DNA of 64,000 nucleotides from Gemmatimonadota bacterium (GTDB lineage: Bacteria; Gemmatimonadota; Gemmatimonadetes; Gemmatimonadales; Gemmatimonadaceae): contig JADKAQ010000013.1 of the NCBI GenBank assembly GCA_016719105.1, positions 124,001 to 188,000 on the forward strand, read 5' to 3'. Both the position numbers and the translations under genes were made by a program. The notes beneath the pieces are model-generated. The model did not search any database, was not told where the DNA came from, and saw only the letters and a list, made by a program, of their open reading frames with translations. Numbering within the stretch: the first letter of the stretch is position 1; every line of letters starts with the position of its first letter. Below, piece after piece: positions 32,416 through 41,656 of the stretch.

Positions 32416-33185
32416 TGGCGCGAGTCAGCGCTCGCGTGACCACCGTGCCCTACGCCGTGCCGTGCCCCGTGCGCCGCGCCGTGCACCGCGTGGCCCTCCT
32501 CGCGGTGCTGCTCCCGTTGGCCGCCTGTGCCCCCTCGGGATCGTCGACATCGGCGCCAGCGCCGGCGCAGGTATCGCCCACAACGCCCCCGCAGTCCGCA
32601 GGGACGGGGACGAGCGGGGGACGCAACGCGCAGGACCAGGCGGCGCGTGACAGCAGTGCGGCGCTCGTCCCGCCGGGGTTCGGGACGCTGCGGCAGGACG
32701 ACATCGCGCTCCGCGTGGCGCAGTTCGGGCTGCAGGTGCGCGCCATCCCGCTCGACGAGACGGTCATTCGCGTCCTCTCTCCTGACTCCTATCGCGCGCT
32801 GCGGGACCTGGTCGCGAGTCAGGGCGACCGCCTTCGCGACCTGCAGCGGCGTACGGCCCTCCCCCGCCTCAGCCTCTGGTACGTCTCGTTCTTCGCCCTG
32901 CAGCAAGGCGAGACGCGGTTCTCGCCCATGGAGTTCAACGTCTCCAACGTCGGGCGCGACTTCCAGCCACTCGACGTGATTCCGCTCTCGCCTGGCTTCG
33001 GCTCGCAACGCCTGCGCCAGCGCGAGGTGCAACACGCGCTGTATGTCTTCGACGGGCAGATCGACGTGAACCAGCCCCTGGCGATCGTCTACGAGACGGC
33101 GCGAAACGACGAGTGGAGCATCCTGCTGCAGCGGATCGAACGCGAGCGAGCCTTGGTCCGTTCGCGCGCCGCAGGGAAGCCATGA
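32415..33185 (+). CDS. Lipoprotein of unknown function
   Basis: A 256-residue protein with a long N-region then a hydrophobic core and lipobox LLPLAAC, placing the lipidated Cys near residue 38. A low-complexity S/T/P/A linker (SGSSTSAPAPAQVSPTTPP) leads to a globular domain from about residue 85, which contains LRQDDIALRVAQFGLQVRAIPLDE and LSLWYVSFFALQQGETRFSP. The family is not recognised. The start overlaps the engB stop (TGATG), so it is expressed with lon and engB. It faces the NUDIX gene convergently. Confidence 0.72.
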   Translation: MARVSARVTTVPYAVPCPVRRAVHRVALLAVLLPLAACAPSGSSTSAPAPAQVSPTTPPQSAGTGTSGGRNAQDQAARDSSAALVPPGFGTLRQDDIALRVAQFGLQVRAIPLDETVIRVLSPDSYRALRDLVASQGDRLRDLQRRTALPRLSLWYVSFFALQQGETRFSPMEFNVSNVGRDFQPLDVIPLSPGFGSQRLRQREVQHALYVFDGQIDVNQPLAIVYETARNDEWSILLQRIERERALVRSRAAGKP

Positions 33186-33258
33186 CCGTCAGCCCCGGGG
33201 CCGGCGGCGAGCCCTTCGCCGCGGGGAGCGCCCGTCGGGTCGCCGCGCCCGTCCCCGG

Positions 33259-33723
33259 CTAGAGCACCCGGAGCACGTCCTCCACCGGTCCGGCGTCTCC
33301 GCTGCGCAGGAGCGCCCGGATATCGGCGAGCGAATGGCGCGATCGCGGCCAGACGAGCCGCTCCATCGCCTCCTCCACCCCCACCCATTCGCCCTGATCG
33401 TGCTCCGCGCCCAGCGTGGGGGCGACCGCGCTGTCGGCAAAGGCGGCGAAGACGACCGCCACCTGCACCACGCCGAAACGGTGCAGGTAGAAGGGATGGC
33501 AGGTGACGTTGTAGAGTCGGAGCGGGGCGAGTCCGGTTTCCTCGCGCATCTCGCGGATGGCCGCGTCTTCCGGACGTTCGTCTCCCTCGATCCGTCCGTG
33601 CACGACCTCCCAGGCACCGGTGCAGCGAGTCCCCGCCGCACGCCTCAGGACGAGGACCTTCCATCCGTCGGGACGCGGGTCGATGACGAAAACGTCGACG
33701 ACCCCGACCTTGATTTCTGCCAT
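33259..33723 (-). CDS. NUDIX hydrolase
   Basis: A 154-residue pyrophosphohydrolase that cleaves nucleoside diphosphates linked to another group. The NUDIX box is complete: GRIEGDERPEDAAIREMREE followed by TGL (about residues 43-65), including the RE-x-x-EE metal ligands. The N-terminal VGVVDVFVIDPRPDGWKVLVLRRA and the downstream TCHPFYLHRFGVVQVAVVFAAF fit dNTP or dinucleotide hydrolases, but the substrate cannot be told. It lies 20 bp downstream of the terminator of the pilB-like gene. Confidence 0.9.
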   Translation of the reverse strand: MAEIKVGVVDVFVIDPRPDGWKVLVLRRAAGTRCTGAWEVVHGRIEGDERPEDAAIREMREETGLAPLRLYNVTCHPFYLHRFGVVQVAVVFAAFADSAVAPTLGAEHDQGEWVGVEEAMERLVWPRSRHSLADIRALLRSGDAGPVEDVLRVL

Positions 33724-33742
33724 GCGATGCTCCCAATGAAAA

Positions 33743-33767
33743 GCGGGAGCACGACAAGTGCTCCCGC
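33743..33767 (-). terminator. Intrinsic terminator after the PilB-receiver gene
   Basis: On the minus strand a 10-bp perfect stem (GCGGGAGCAC / GTGCTCCCGC, loop of 5) is followed by TTTTC. It lies 20 bp after the stop of the PilB-like gene and 20 bp before the NUDIX start. Confidence 0.85.
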
Positions 33768-33787
33768 GCGAAAAACCGGCGACGACC

Positions 33788-36067
33788 CTAGCTCTTGCGA
33801 AGCAGGGACCGGAGGCGTGCGGTCAGCGCCCGAGGTCTGAACGGTTTGGTCAGGAAATCGTTCGCCCCCAGCTCGAAGACGCGCACCTCGTTGTCCTCGT
33901 CGCCCTTGGCGGTGAGGACGATGACCGGGAGACTCGAGGTCTGCGGGCGAGCGCGCAGCCGCGCGAGGACATCGTAGCCGTCGAGGCGCGGGAGATTGAG
34001 GTCGAGGACGACCGCATCGGGGGCCATGTGGTCGATCTCTTCGAGTGCCACGATGCCGTCGGCGGCCTCGATCACGGTGAAGCCGTCCCGCTCGAGCAGG
34101 TCACGCAGGACACGGCGGAGCGGCTCTTCGTCTTCCACCAGCAGCACGGTGTTGCGCCCCCCGCGTCGGGCGGCGGCCGTGGGGATGAGGTCGTCGACAA
34201 GTTCCAACGCCTCGTCGGGGAGGATCGACGTCGCCCGGACTGGTGGGGGCGTCGGGCGCCGGACCGGTGGAGGGGCGACCGGAGGGGGGGCCACGGTCGA
34301 CCGGTACGACGGGGTGTCGTATCCGGGCATGGGGGAGAGCTGCCGCGGCTCGGCACGCGCCTCACGGCGCGGCGCCGGCTGGTCGAGGGGGGCCTCGACG
34401 ACGCGCAGCAACTCCTCGAGGTCGGTCATGCCGTCGATGACGTGGTCGATCCCCGACTCCCACAGCGAGCGCATCCCGGCGGCGCGAGCCGCTTCGAGGA
34501 TCTTGTCCGTCGTCTCGCCCGACGCGACGCGCCGCTCCACCTCGCCGTCGGCGATGAGCACTTCCATGAGCGCCAGGCGCCCGCGGTAGCCGGTGTGGCC
34601 ACACTCGTTGCAGCCGACGGCCCGGTAGAGCGACGCGTCGGAGGGAATCCAGCGCTGCAGGCGGTCGGCCACCGGCTCGTTCATCGGGGCGCGACAGCTG
34701 CGGCACAGGCGGCGGACCAGGCGCTGCGCGATGACCCCCTTGAGCGCGGCGCCGATCTTGTAGCTCTCCACCCCGATGTCGAGCAGGCGGGCCACCGAAC
34801 TGGCCGCATCGATCGTGTGCAGCGTCGAAAGCACGAGGTGCCCGGTGAGCGACGCCTGGATCGCGATCCCGGCGGTCTCCTTGTCGCGGATCTCGCCGAC
34901 GAGGACGACGTCGGGGTCCTGGCGCAGGATCGAGCGCAGGGCGGCGGCAAAGGTGAGCCCCGCCTTCTCGTTCACTTGCACCTGCACGACGCCGGTGAGC
35001 TTGTACTCGACCGGGTCCTCGACGGTGACGATGTTGACGCCGCGCGTCTGGATGGTGCGCAGCGCCGCATACAGCGTGGTCGTCTTGCCCGACCCCGTGG
35101 GGCCCGTGACCAGCACGATCCCCTCGCGCAGGTTCACGAGGTGCTGGATGCGATCGAAGTCCCGCGCGCTCAACCCGAGGTTGTCGAGCGCGAGGATGTT
35201 GTTGCTCGAATCGAGGATTCGAATGACGACCTTCTCGCCCGCCGAGGCGGGGAGCGTCGAGACGCGCAGGTCGACGCGCTTGCCGTCGACCGCGACGCGC
35301 GCGCGCCCATCCTGCGGGCGCAGGCGGTCGGCGATGTCGAGCCCCGAGATGATCTTGATGCGCGACACCAGCGGGATGCCGACGGCGCGCGGCAGCGTCA
35401 TGGCGGTGCGCAGCACGCCGTCGATGCGGTAGTGCACCTGCACCCCGCCCTCCTGCGCCTCCATGTGGATGTCGCTCGCGCGCTGCTGGATCCCCTCGGC
35501 GATGATGTGGTCGACGAGCCGGATGATCGGCCGTTCTGACGCCTTGTCGGCCGACAGGTCGAGCTCCGACGATTCGACCACTTCGGAGATCGACTGCACG
35601 TCGTACTGGTTCATCCCCTCGAGGAGCTTCTCCACCGCGCTTTCCGGGCGATACAGCTCGTCGATGCGCTCGATGATGCGCGCCGGCGCCGCCAGCTGCA
35701 TCCGGATCGTGCGCCCGGTCGCGAAGCCCAGGGTGCGTTCGCAATCGAGGTCGTGCGGATCGGCGGTCGCGATGTCGAGGATCGCGTCCGTCATCTGCAA
35801 CGGGAGAATGCGATACTTGCGCGCCAGCGACTCCGGGACCGCCTCACGCGACGCGGCCGTGACCTGCGTGAGGTCGGCGACCTTCATGCGGAAACGGGCC
35901 GACAGCGCCCCGACGATCGCCTCGTCGGTGGCGTAGCCGCGCTTGGTCGCGGTATCCCAGAGGCTTTCCCCCGCTAGCTGACGCAGTTCGGCGAGCGCAG
36001 CCGCATCCACCAGCCCCTCCAACGTCGGGAGGAGCCAGTCATCGCGGGTGTGACGCATCGACGACAT
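33788..36067 (-). CDS. PilB/GspE-type assembly ATPase fused to a C-terminal receiver domain
   Basis: About 759 residues. Residues 1-150 are a GspE N-terminal domain, then the secretion ATPase with Walker A GPTGSGKTTT near 330, Asp box (TVEDPVEYKL), Walker B (ILRQDPDVVLVGEIRD) and His box (TGHLVLSTLHT). The tetracysteine zinc site is CRSC and CNEC. After a P-rich linker (about 575-635) comes a complete receiver domain: LLVEDEEP, phospho-acceptor Asp in VVLDLNLPRLDG, VLTAKG and LTKPF. Such ATPases extend type IV pili or type II pseudopili. A receiver on the same chain would let a histidine kinase control the motor. No pilus genes flank it. Start is uncertain: ATGs at 36067 and 36058 or GTG at 36094. 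Confidence 0.88.
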   Translation of the reverse strand: MSSMRHTRDDWLLPTLEGLVDAAALAELRQLAGESLWDTATKRGYATDEAIVGALSARFRMKVADLTQVTAASREAVPESLARKYRILPLQMTDAILDIATADPHDLDCERTLGFATGRTIRMQLAAPARIIERIDELYRPESAVEKLLEGMNQYDVQSISEVVESSELDLSADKASERPIIRLVDHIIAEGIQQRASDIHMEAQEGGVQVHYRIDGVLRTAMTLPRAVGIPLVSRIKIISGLDIADRLRPQDGRARVAVDGKRVDLRVSTLPASAGEKVVIRILDSSNNILALDNLGLSARDFDRIQHLVNLREGIVLVTGPTGSGKTTTLYAALRTIQTRGVNIVTVEDPVEYKLTGVVQVQVNEKAGLTFAAALRSILRQDPDVVLVGEIRDKETAGIAIQASLTGHLVLSTLHTIDAASSVARLLDIGVESYKIGAALKGVIAQRLVRRLCRSCRAPMNEPVADRLQRWIPSDASLYRAVGCNECGHTGYRGRLALMEVLIADGEVERRVASGETTDKILEAARAAGMRSLWESGIDHVIDGMTDLEELLRVVEAPLDQPAPRREARAEPRQLSPMPGYDTPSYRSTVAPPPVAPPPVRRPTPPPVRATSILPDEALELVDDLIPTAAARRGGRNTVLLVEDEEPLRRVLRDLLERDGFTVIEAADGIVALEEIDHMAPDAVVLDLNLPRLDGYDVLARLRARPQTSSLPVIVLTAKGDEDNEVRVFELGANDFLTKPFRPRALTARLRSLLRKS

Positions 36068-36238
36068 GGGGTCGCGAACTCCTGGAACGGTCACGAATCG
36101 AAGCGGGAAGCGAGTGAAGCTAACGCGAGCGGATACACATCACCACCGAAGCGTGGGGCACCTCTCCCCACACCACTTGCAAGTATCGGCCGCCACAAAA
36201 GAAACTCGGAGTGCGCCGCCCTGCCGCGCCTCCAACCG

Positions 36239-38389
36239 TTACAGGATCGACCAGAAATCCCGACCGATGTCTACCCCGAAGGTCCAGCGTCCGTTGCGAA
36301 GTCCGCGTGCAACGTCGAGTCGCACCAGGTCGAAGAAGCTCAGGACCCCTACCCCAACCGACGAATACCATCCGGCATCCTGCGCCGTCCCCCCCACGCC
36401 GCCGGCCGGCCCCAGTTCCGTCCCCGCCCGGCCGCGTGCCGTGTACACGCCATGCAGGTACGGGGCGAGCCGAGCAGAGCCGGGGATTTTCCCCCATCGC
36501 CCCAGCGAAAGAGGGACGAATGGGACGGGCGTGCGCCACTCGAGACGCTGGGTCGCCACGGCCCGACTGCGGAAGGCGTGGAAGTCGTACCCCGGAGCCG
36601 ACACCGGCCCCCCGGCGAACACGAGGAGTTGTGGTGCCGCCGCGCCGCGGGCGTCGACCGCCCCCCCGGTGAGACGCGCCACCCATTGTGAGCGCCCAAC
36701 CTCCCGCTGCCACTCGGCCGCGGCGAAGGCGCGGCCATACCCCCCGACGTCGATCGAATCACCCCCCACCGCGGCGCCGCCATGGGACCGTGGTCCGAGT
36801 CGCCCAGCCGCCACCTCCGCGCGAAAGCGGAAGGTGCTCCCCCACCACCACGCGCCGGCCGGACGCTCGGCCGCGAGCGCGACGCGGGGCCCGGCCCCGC
36901 GATACGCCGCGAGCGTTGGCTCGTAGCGCCCGAGCGAGGGGGTCGCGGCGACCGCTACCGCGTCGTGCCACTCGTACGCACCGTCCAGGCGCCAGCGCAT
37001 CCCGCGGTGCACCCCAAGGTGGAGCGCCGCCCCGACTCCACGCGTATCAAACGGCTGCGTGTAGTCACTTCCGAACTCCTGCGCGGCGATGCTGTTGCGC
37101 ACGCGCGAGGTCTCCGCCTCGTCGCCGGCCTCGCGGTACTCGCGAAAGGCCCGCAGCCGGAGCGCGAGGCCATCGGCGCGCTCCCACCCCAGCGACACCG
37201 TCCCCTTGGGCTCGTGATCGGAGAGCCCGTAGTGCGCCATGACGCCGACATCCACCCCTGCCCCGAGGCGGCGGCGGAGCCCCCCACCCACGGAGAGCCC
37301 CTCGGCGCGCGTGACCCGCACGAGGTCCGAGAACGAGCGCGCGGACGGGAGGGTGGCTTGGGTGCGCTGCAGCGCCTGCGCGCGCACCAGACGCCGCGCC
37401 TCTTCTTGCACCTGTCGGACGTCGTCGTCGGTCGCCAGCCGCACCTCGTCGGGGAGCCCGCCGATGACCGTAGTCCCCTCCGGCCAGGTGAAGCGCGCAC
37501 GCCGCTGCGCCGGCGCATAGACGATCTCCGGTCCCGGCGACTGGGCGATCGACTGCGCCTGCTGTCCCTCGTTGACCTTGTAGTCGCGGATCTCCCAGCG
37601 CCCGCGAATGATCCCCCGCGCCGGGAAGTCCATCCAGCTCCCCGTGCGACGGATCTCGATCTCCTGGCGCCGCGGGAGCCAGTACTGCCCCTCGATGAGC
37701 GAGTTCTCGATGACGATCGAGACGTCCTCGAGCTGCTGGTCCTTGAGCGCGGTGCGCGTGAACGAGAAGGCCATCCGCACCACCTGCCCGTCGTCTTTCG
37801 CGATGTAGAGCGCGCCGACCGCCGCCGCGTCGCGCTCGTCGCGCGGGCGCACCTTGACCTCGTACACGTCGATCGTGCGTCCCGGAATCTCGAGACGCAG
37901 CGAGTCGGAGAGCTGGTAGTCGTACGTCGCGAGCCCGCGCGGCGACAGCGGGTGCGCCACGTCCTGCACCTCGTCGCCATCGCCCAGCCGGATGATGTCG
38001 GGGAAGTTGTTCTGGACGATCCCGAGGTGGTCGCGATGGTAGTTGATGTCGGTGGGAAGCAGGAGCGTGTCCCGGCGCCCCACGATCCATTGCTTGCTGT
38101 AGTTCGGCGCGCGCCAATAGACTTCCAGCATCAGCTCGTCGGCCTTGATGACCTTGGGCGGGATGGGGAAGCCCTCGCCCACCTGCGCGAGGAAGGTCAG
38201 GTAGCCATGGGCCTGTGCCGAGTAGTCGGCGAGCCCCGAATCGGCCAGCTGGCGCGCGCGACGATCGGTCGCGCGCTGCACGAGGTGGCGCGACGTGGAA
38301 TCGTTCCATGCGCGCTGCGCGCGTGCCGGGCGCGGCAGGGCGAGAACGACGGTGAGCGCCAGCAGCGCGGAAGCCAGCACGCGAGTCAT
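36239..38389 (-). CDS. Large outer-membrane beta-barrel-like protein, unknown function
   Basis: A 716-residue protein with a signal peptide (MTRVLASALLALTVVLALPRPARAQ). The first half is globular with repeated beta elements; the second half, from about residue 370, is made of alternating short amphipathic strands (VSLGWERADGLALRLRAF, GAALHLGVHRGMRWRLDGAYEW) like an Omp85- or surface-antigen-type barrel, and it ends GVDIGRDFWSIL. It may belong to the DUF5686/Omp85-like group, but I cannot confirm this. It is divergent from trpE across a 53-bp gap that must hold both promoters. Confidence 0.7.
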   Translation of the reverse strand: MTRVLASALLALTVVLALPRPARAQRAWNDSTSRHLVQRATDRRARQLADSGLADYSAQAHGYLTFLAQVGEGFPIPPKVIKADELMLEVYWRAPNYSKQWIVGRRDTLLLPTDINYHRDHLGIVQNNFPDIIRLGDGDEVQDVAHPLSPRGLATYDYQLSDSLRLEIPGRTIDVYEVKVRPRDERDAAAVGALYIAKDDGQVVRMAFSFTRTALKDQQLEDVSIVIENSLIEGQYWLPRRQEIEIRRTGSWMDFPARGIIRGRWEIRDYKVNEGQQAQSIAQSPGPEIVYAPAQRRARFTWPEGTTVIGGLPDEVRLATDDDVRQVQEEARRLVRAQALQRTQATLPSARSFSDLVRVTRAEGLSVGGGLRRRLGAGVDVGVMAHYGLSDHEPKGTVSLGWERADGLALRLRAFREYREAGDEAETSRVRNSIAAQEFGSDYTQPFDTRGVGAALHLGVHRGMRWRLDGAYEWHDAVAVAATPSLGRYEPTLAAYRGAGPRVALAAERPAGAWWWGSTFRFRAEVAAGRLGPRSHGGAAVGGDSIDVGGYGRAFAAAEWQREVGRSQWVARLTGGAVDARGAAAPQLLVFAGGPVSAPGYDFHAFRSRAVATQRLEWRTPVPFVPLSLGRWGKIPGSARLAPYLHGVYTARGRAGTELGPAGGVGGTAQDAGWYSSVGVGVLSFFDLVRLDVARGLRNGRWTFGVDIGRDFWSIL

Positions 38390-38442
38390 GATGGGCGAAT
38401 ATCGGCCGGTGCACTCAGCGCCAGCAAGCGGAGTGGTGTGAC

Positions 38443-39993
38443 GTGAGCTTTGCGGACTTCGAACGACGCGCACAGACCGGGACGCTCGTCCCGGTGTGGC
38501 GCGACATCCTCCTGGATACCGACACCCCGGTCTCCGCGTTCGCCAAGCTGCGGCGCGGCCCCTTCGCCTTCCTCCTCGAATCGGCCCCGGCCGGCGGGGA
38601 GACCTGGTCGCGTTACATCTTCATCGGGACCGAACCGCGCGCGGCGTGGCGGCTGACGGGACGGACCGTCGAAGAGTGGACCCCCACCGACGGCTGGCAC
38701 GGCGCCACCGAGGTCGACGATCCCATCGGCGACCTGCAGCGACGCGTGCGCGACATGCGCCCGGCCAGCGCCCCCGAACTCGGCGAGTTCTGGGGCGGCG
38801 CCGTCGGCTTCTTCTCGTACGACGTCGTGCGGGCCATCGAGAAGCTCCCCAACGCCCCGCGCCGGGCGGTCGACGCGCCGGACGCCTGCTTCGTCTTCAC
38901 GCGCTCGTTGGTCGTCATCGACAACCTGCGGGGGCAGGCGCGCCTGGTGGTGGCGGTCGACCTGGAGGACGCAGGGACGCGGGTCGGGAACGCCAGCCCC
39001 ACCGAGAGGGAGGAGGAGGCGAGCGGGGCGCTGCGCGCCGCGTACGACGAGGCGTTAGGCGAGCTGGATGAACTGGAGCGGCGGCTGCGGGAGCCCTCCC
39101 CCCTCTCGGCGCTCCACTTCCCGCCTGACGCACCACGAGCGGAGGGGCGGTCGTCGTATGCGCGCGAGGACTTCGAGCGCGACGTCGAGCGCATTCGCGA
39201 GTACATCTTCGCCGGCGACTGCTTCCAGGCGCTCCTGGCACGCCGTATCGAGGTCCCGCTCGACTTCGACACCACCACGCTCTACCGCGCCCTGCGCGTC
39301 CTCAATCCGTCGCCGTACATGTACCACCTCATCCTCGAGGACGTCGAGCTCGTGGGCTCGTCCCCCGAGCTCCTGGTGCGCGTCTCCGACGGGACGGTGA
39401 CCGTGCGCCCTATCGCGGGGACGCGCCCGCGCGGTCGCACGCCGGCCGAGGACGCCGAGATGGCCGCCGAACTCGCCGCCGACGAGAAGGAGCGCGCCGA
39501 GCACGTGATGCTCGTCGACCTCGGCCGCAACGACGTGGGGCGCATCGCCGAGTACGGTAGCGTCCGGGTCACCGAACTCATGACGGTCGAGCGCTACTCG
39601 CACGTGTTGCACCTGGTGAGCGAGGTGCAGGGGCGGCTGCGCGCCGGGCTGTCGGCGCTCGACGCCTTTCGCGCCACCTTCCCCGCGGGGACGATGACCG
39701 GCGCGCCGAAGGTGCGGGCGATGCAGATCATCGACGAACTGGAGCCGGAGCGCCGCGGGCCGTACGCCGGGGCGGTCGGCTACATCGCCGCCGGCGACAC
39801 CCGCATGGACCTGGCCATCACCATTCGCACCTGCGTGGTGGCCGGGGGCGTGGCCAACGTGCAGGCCGGCGCCGGAATCGTTGCCGATTCGGTCGCCGCG
39901 AAGGAATGGGAGGAGACGGAGAGCAAGGCGCGCGCGATGCTGACCGCCATCGGGCGGGCGCGCGCGGCTGGCGCCAGCGCGCGGACGAAATAG
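38443..39993 (+). CDS. trpE: Anthranilate synthase component I
   Basis: Converts chorismate and glutamine-derived ammonia to anthranilate, the first committed step to tryptophan. The 516-residue protein has the LLES tryptophan-feedback motif near residue 44 and the chorismate-binding core: NPSPYMYHL, PIAGTRPRG, LVDLGRNDVGRI, TFPAGTMTGAPK and QAGAGIVADS. Translation starts at GTG 38443. No trpG, trpD or trpC follows, so the operon is split in this genome. Other chorismate-binding enzymes (PabB) are possible, but the LLES motif and full length favour TrpE. Confidence 0.92.
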   Translation: MSFADFERRAQTGTLVPVWRDILLDTDTPVSAFAKLRRGPFAFLLESAPAGGETWSRYIFIGTEPRAAWRLTGRTVEEWTPTDGWHGATEVDDPIGDLQRRVRDMRPASAPELGEFWGGAVGFFSYDVVRAIEKLPNAPRRAVDAPDACFVFTRSLVVIDNLRGQARLVVAVDLEDAGTRVGNASPTEREEEASGALRAAYDEALGELDELERRLREPSPLSALHFPPDAPRAEGRSSYAREDFERDVERIREYIFAGDCFQALLARRIEVPLDFDTTTLYRALRVLNPSPYMYHLILEDVELVGSSPELLVRVSDGTVTVRPIAGTRPRGRTPAEDAEMAAELAADEKERAEHVMLVDLGRNDVGRIAEYGSVRVTELMTVERYSHVLHLVSEVQGRLRAGLSALDAFRATFPAGTMTGAPKVRAMQIIDELEPERRGPYAGAVGYIAAGDTRMDLAITIRTCVVAGGVANVQAGAGIVADSVAAKEWEETESKARAMLTAIGRARAAGASARTK

Positions 39994-40041
39994 CCCACAC
40001 GCTAGGCGTAGGGCGGCGGTCTCGGCATATTCCCCTGTGTC

Positions 40042-41652
40042 ATGACGTACCGACTCGTCAGCACCGACGGGAACATCCAGTTCGAGCTGCGCCCGGGGAT
40101 GCCGATGATCCTCGGGCGGGCGCTGAACAGCGACCTCCCCGTCCTCGACCCCACCATCTCGCGCCGGCACGCCGAAGTCACCGCCGACCACGGGGGGGTC
40201 GCCGTGCGCGACCTGGGGTCGAGCAACGGGACGTTCGTCGCGGGAGCCCGTGTGGGCACCGCACGCCTCGTCGGCGGCGAGCGCATCGTCTTCGGCAAGG
40301 TGCACTTCGAGGTGCGCGAACTCAGCCCGATGCTGGTCGACGACGCCAGTGCCGAGAGCGTCCGTCGGGTCGCACGCGCGGGGACGACGATCATCCGGTC
40401 CATCCCCGTCCCCGACGCCGATCAGGCACTCGAGTTGGCGCTGCGGGCGAGCGGGGTGCAGAAGGCGGTCGAGGAAGGACGCGCGCAGGTCTCGCCTGCC
40501 GAGCGCGATCGGCTCAAGCTCACCCTGCTGCTGGAAATCTCGAAGGCGCTGACGCGGACGATCGACGTCGCGTCGCTCCTCGAGAAGATGGTGCACTTCA
40601 CCTTTCGACTGCTCGACGTCGGCCACGTCTCGATCCTGCTCTTCGACGACGCGGGGACGCTCGTCCCGCGCATCGCCCGCACGCGCGGGGGCGAGAACGC
40701 CCCGCGCGAGATCTCGCCGACGCTGGCCAACACGGTCATTGCGCAGAAGGTGGCGGTCCTCTCCGACGTAACGGCCGACGCGACGCGCCCGACCCCGAGC
40801 GGCGTGGCCGGCGCCGGCATGGCGCGCAACGCCGCGTGCGCGCCGCTCATCGCCGGCGAGGGGCGCGTGCTCGGCGTGCTCTACGTCGACAGCCTAACGC
40901 CGACGTCGCGGGTGAGCGACGAGGACCTCGATTTCCTCGTGGCGTTCGCGGGGATCGGCGCGGTCGCGCTCGACAACATCCGCTCGGCGGACCGCAGCCG
41001 GCAGGAAGCCCGCATCCGCGACAACTTCGAGCGCTTCTTCACCCCGCACCTCGCCGCGCGCATCGCCGCCGCCCCCGAGGCGCTGGGATTGGGGGGCGAG
41101 CGGCGCACCGTGGCGGTCCTCTTCGCCGACATTCGCGGCTTCACCGAACTGGCCGCGCGCATGGCGCCTGACGAGACGGCGCGCTTCCTCACCGAGTACT
41201 TCTCGGAGATGGTCGACGTCGTGTTTCGCCATGGCGGGACGCTCGACAAGTTCATCGGCGACGCCGTCATGGCGCAGTGGGGGGCGCCGATCAGCGCGCC
41301 AGACGATGCCGATCGCGCGCTGGAGGCGGCGCTCGACATGATGCAGGAGGTCGACCGCCTCAACGCGCGCTGGCGCGACGAGGGGCGCTCGGAGATCCAG
41401 GTGGGGATCGGGCTGAGCTACGGCGAGGCCTTCGCCGGCTACCTCGGCTCGGAGCGCCGCCTGGAGTACACGATCATCGGCGACACGGTGAACACGGCCT
41501 CGCGCCTGTGCGCCTGGGCCGAGGGGGGCGAGATCCTGGTGTCGGAGTCGATGCGCGAGGCGTTTACCCGCCCGCAGGCGTTAGGCGACCGCGCCCCGCT
41601 GACGCTGCGCGGCAAGGCGGAGCCCGTCCGCGTCTTCCGCGCCGTCCGGTGA
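40042..41652 (+). CDS. FHA-GAF-class III adenylate/guanylate cyclase
   Basis: A 536-residue signalling protein. Residues 1-95 are an FHA domain that binds phosphothreonine (GRALNSDLPVLDP, ISRRHAEV, DLGSSNGTFV). Residues 150-320 form a GAF sensor domain (LLEISKALTRTIDVASLLEKM at its start). The C-terminal class III cyclase domain has metal-binding Asps in LFADIRGFT and FIGDAVMAQWG, the purine-selecting Lys in LDKFIGD and TIIGDTVNTASRL with the transition-state Asn and Arg. All catalytic positions are intact and resemble adenylate cyclases. It is soluble. The FHA domain suggests input from a Ser/Thr kinase. Confidence 0.92.
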   Translation: MTYRLVSTDGNIQFELRPGMPMILGRALNSDLPVLDPTISRRHAEVTADHGGVAVRDLGSSNGTFVAGARVGTARLVGGERIVFGKVHFEVRELSPMLVDDASAESVRRVARAGTTIIRSIPVPDADQALELALRASGVQKAVEEGRAQVSPAERDRLKLTLLLEISKALTRTIDVASLLEKMVHFTFRLLDVGHVSILLFDDAGTLVPRIARTRGGENAPREISPTLANTVIAQKVAVLSDVTADATRPTPSGVAGAGMARNAACAPLIAGEGRVLGVLYVDSLTPTSRVSDEDLDFLVAFAGIGAVALDNIRSADRSRQEARIRDNFERFFTPHLAARIAAAPEALGLGGERRTVAVLFADIRGFTELAARMAPDETARFLTEYFSEMVDVVFRHGGTLDKFIGDAVMAQWGAPISAPDDADRALEAALDMMQEVDRLNARWRDEGRSEIQVGIGLSYGEAFAGYLGSERRLEYTIIGDTVNTASRLCAWAEGGEILVSESMREAFTRPQALGDRAPLTLRGKAEPVRVFRAVR

Positions 41653-41656
41653 TGTC

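Noticed and set aside
34362..35744. 460-residue minus-strand frame inside the PilB-receiver gene
   Set aside because: Out-of-frame shadow, arginine/glycine rich, no conserved motif.
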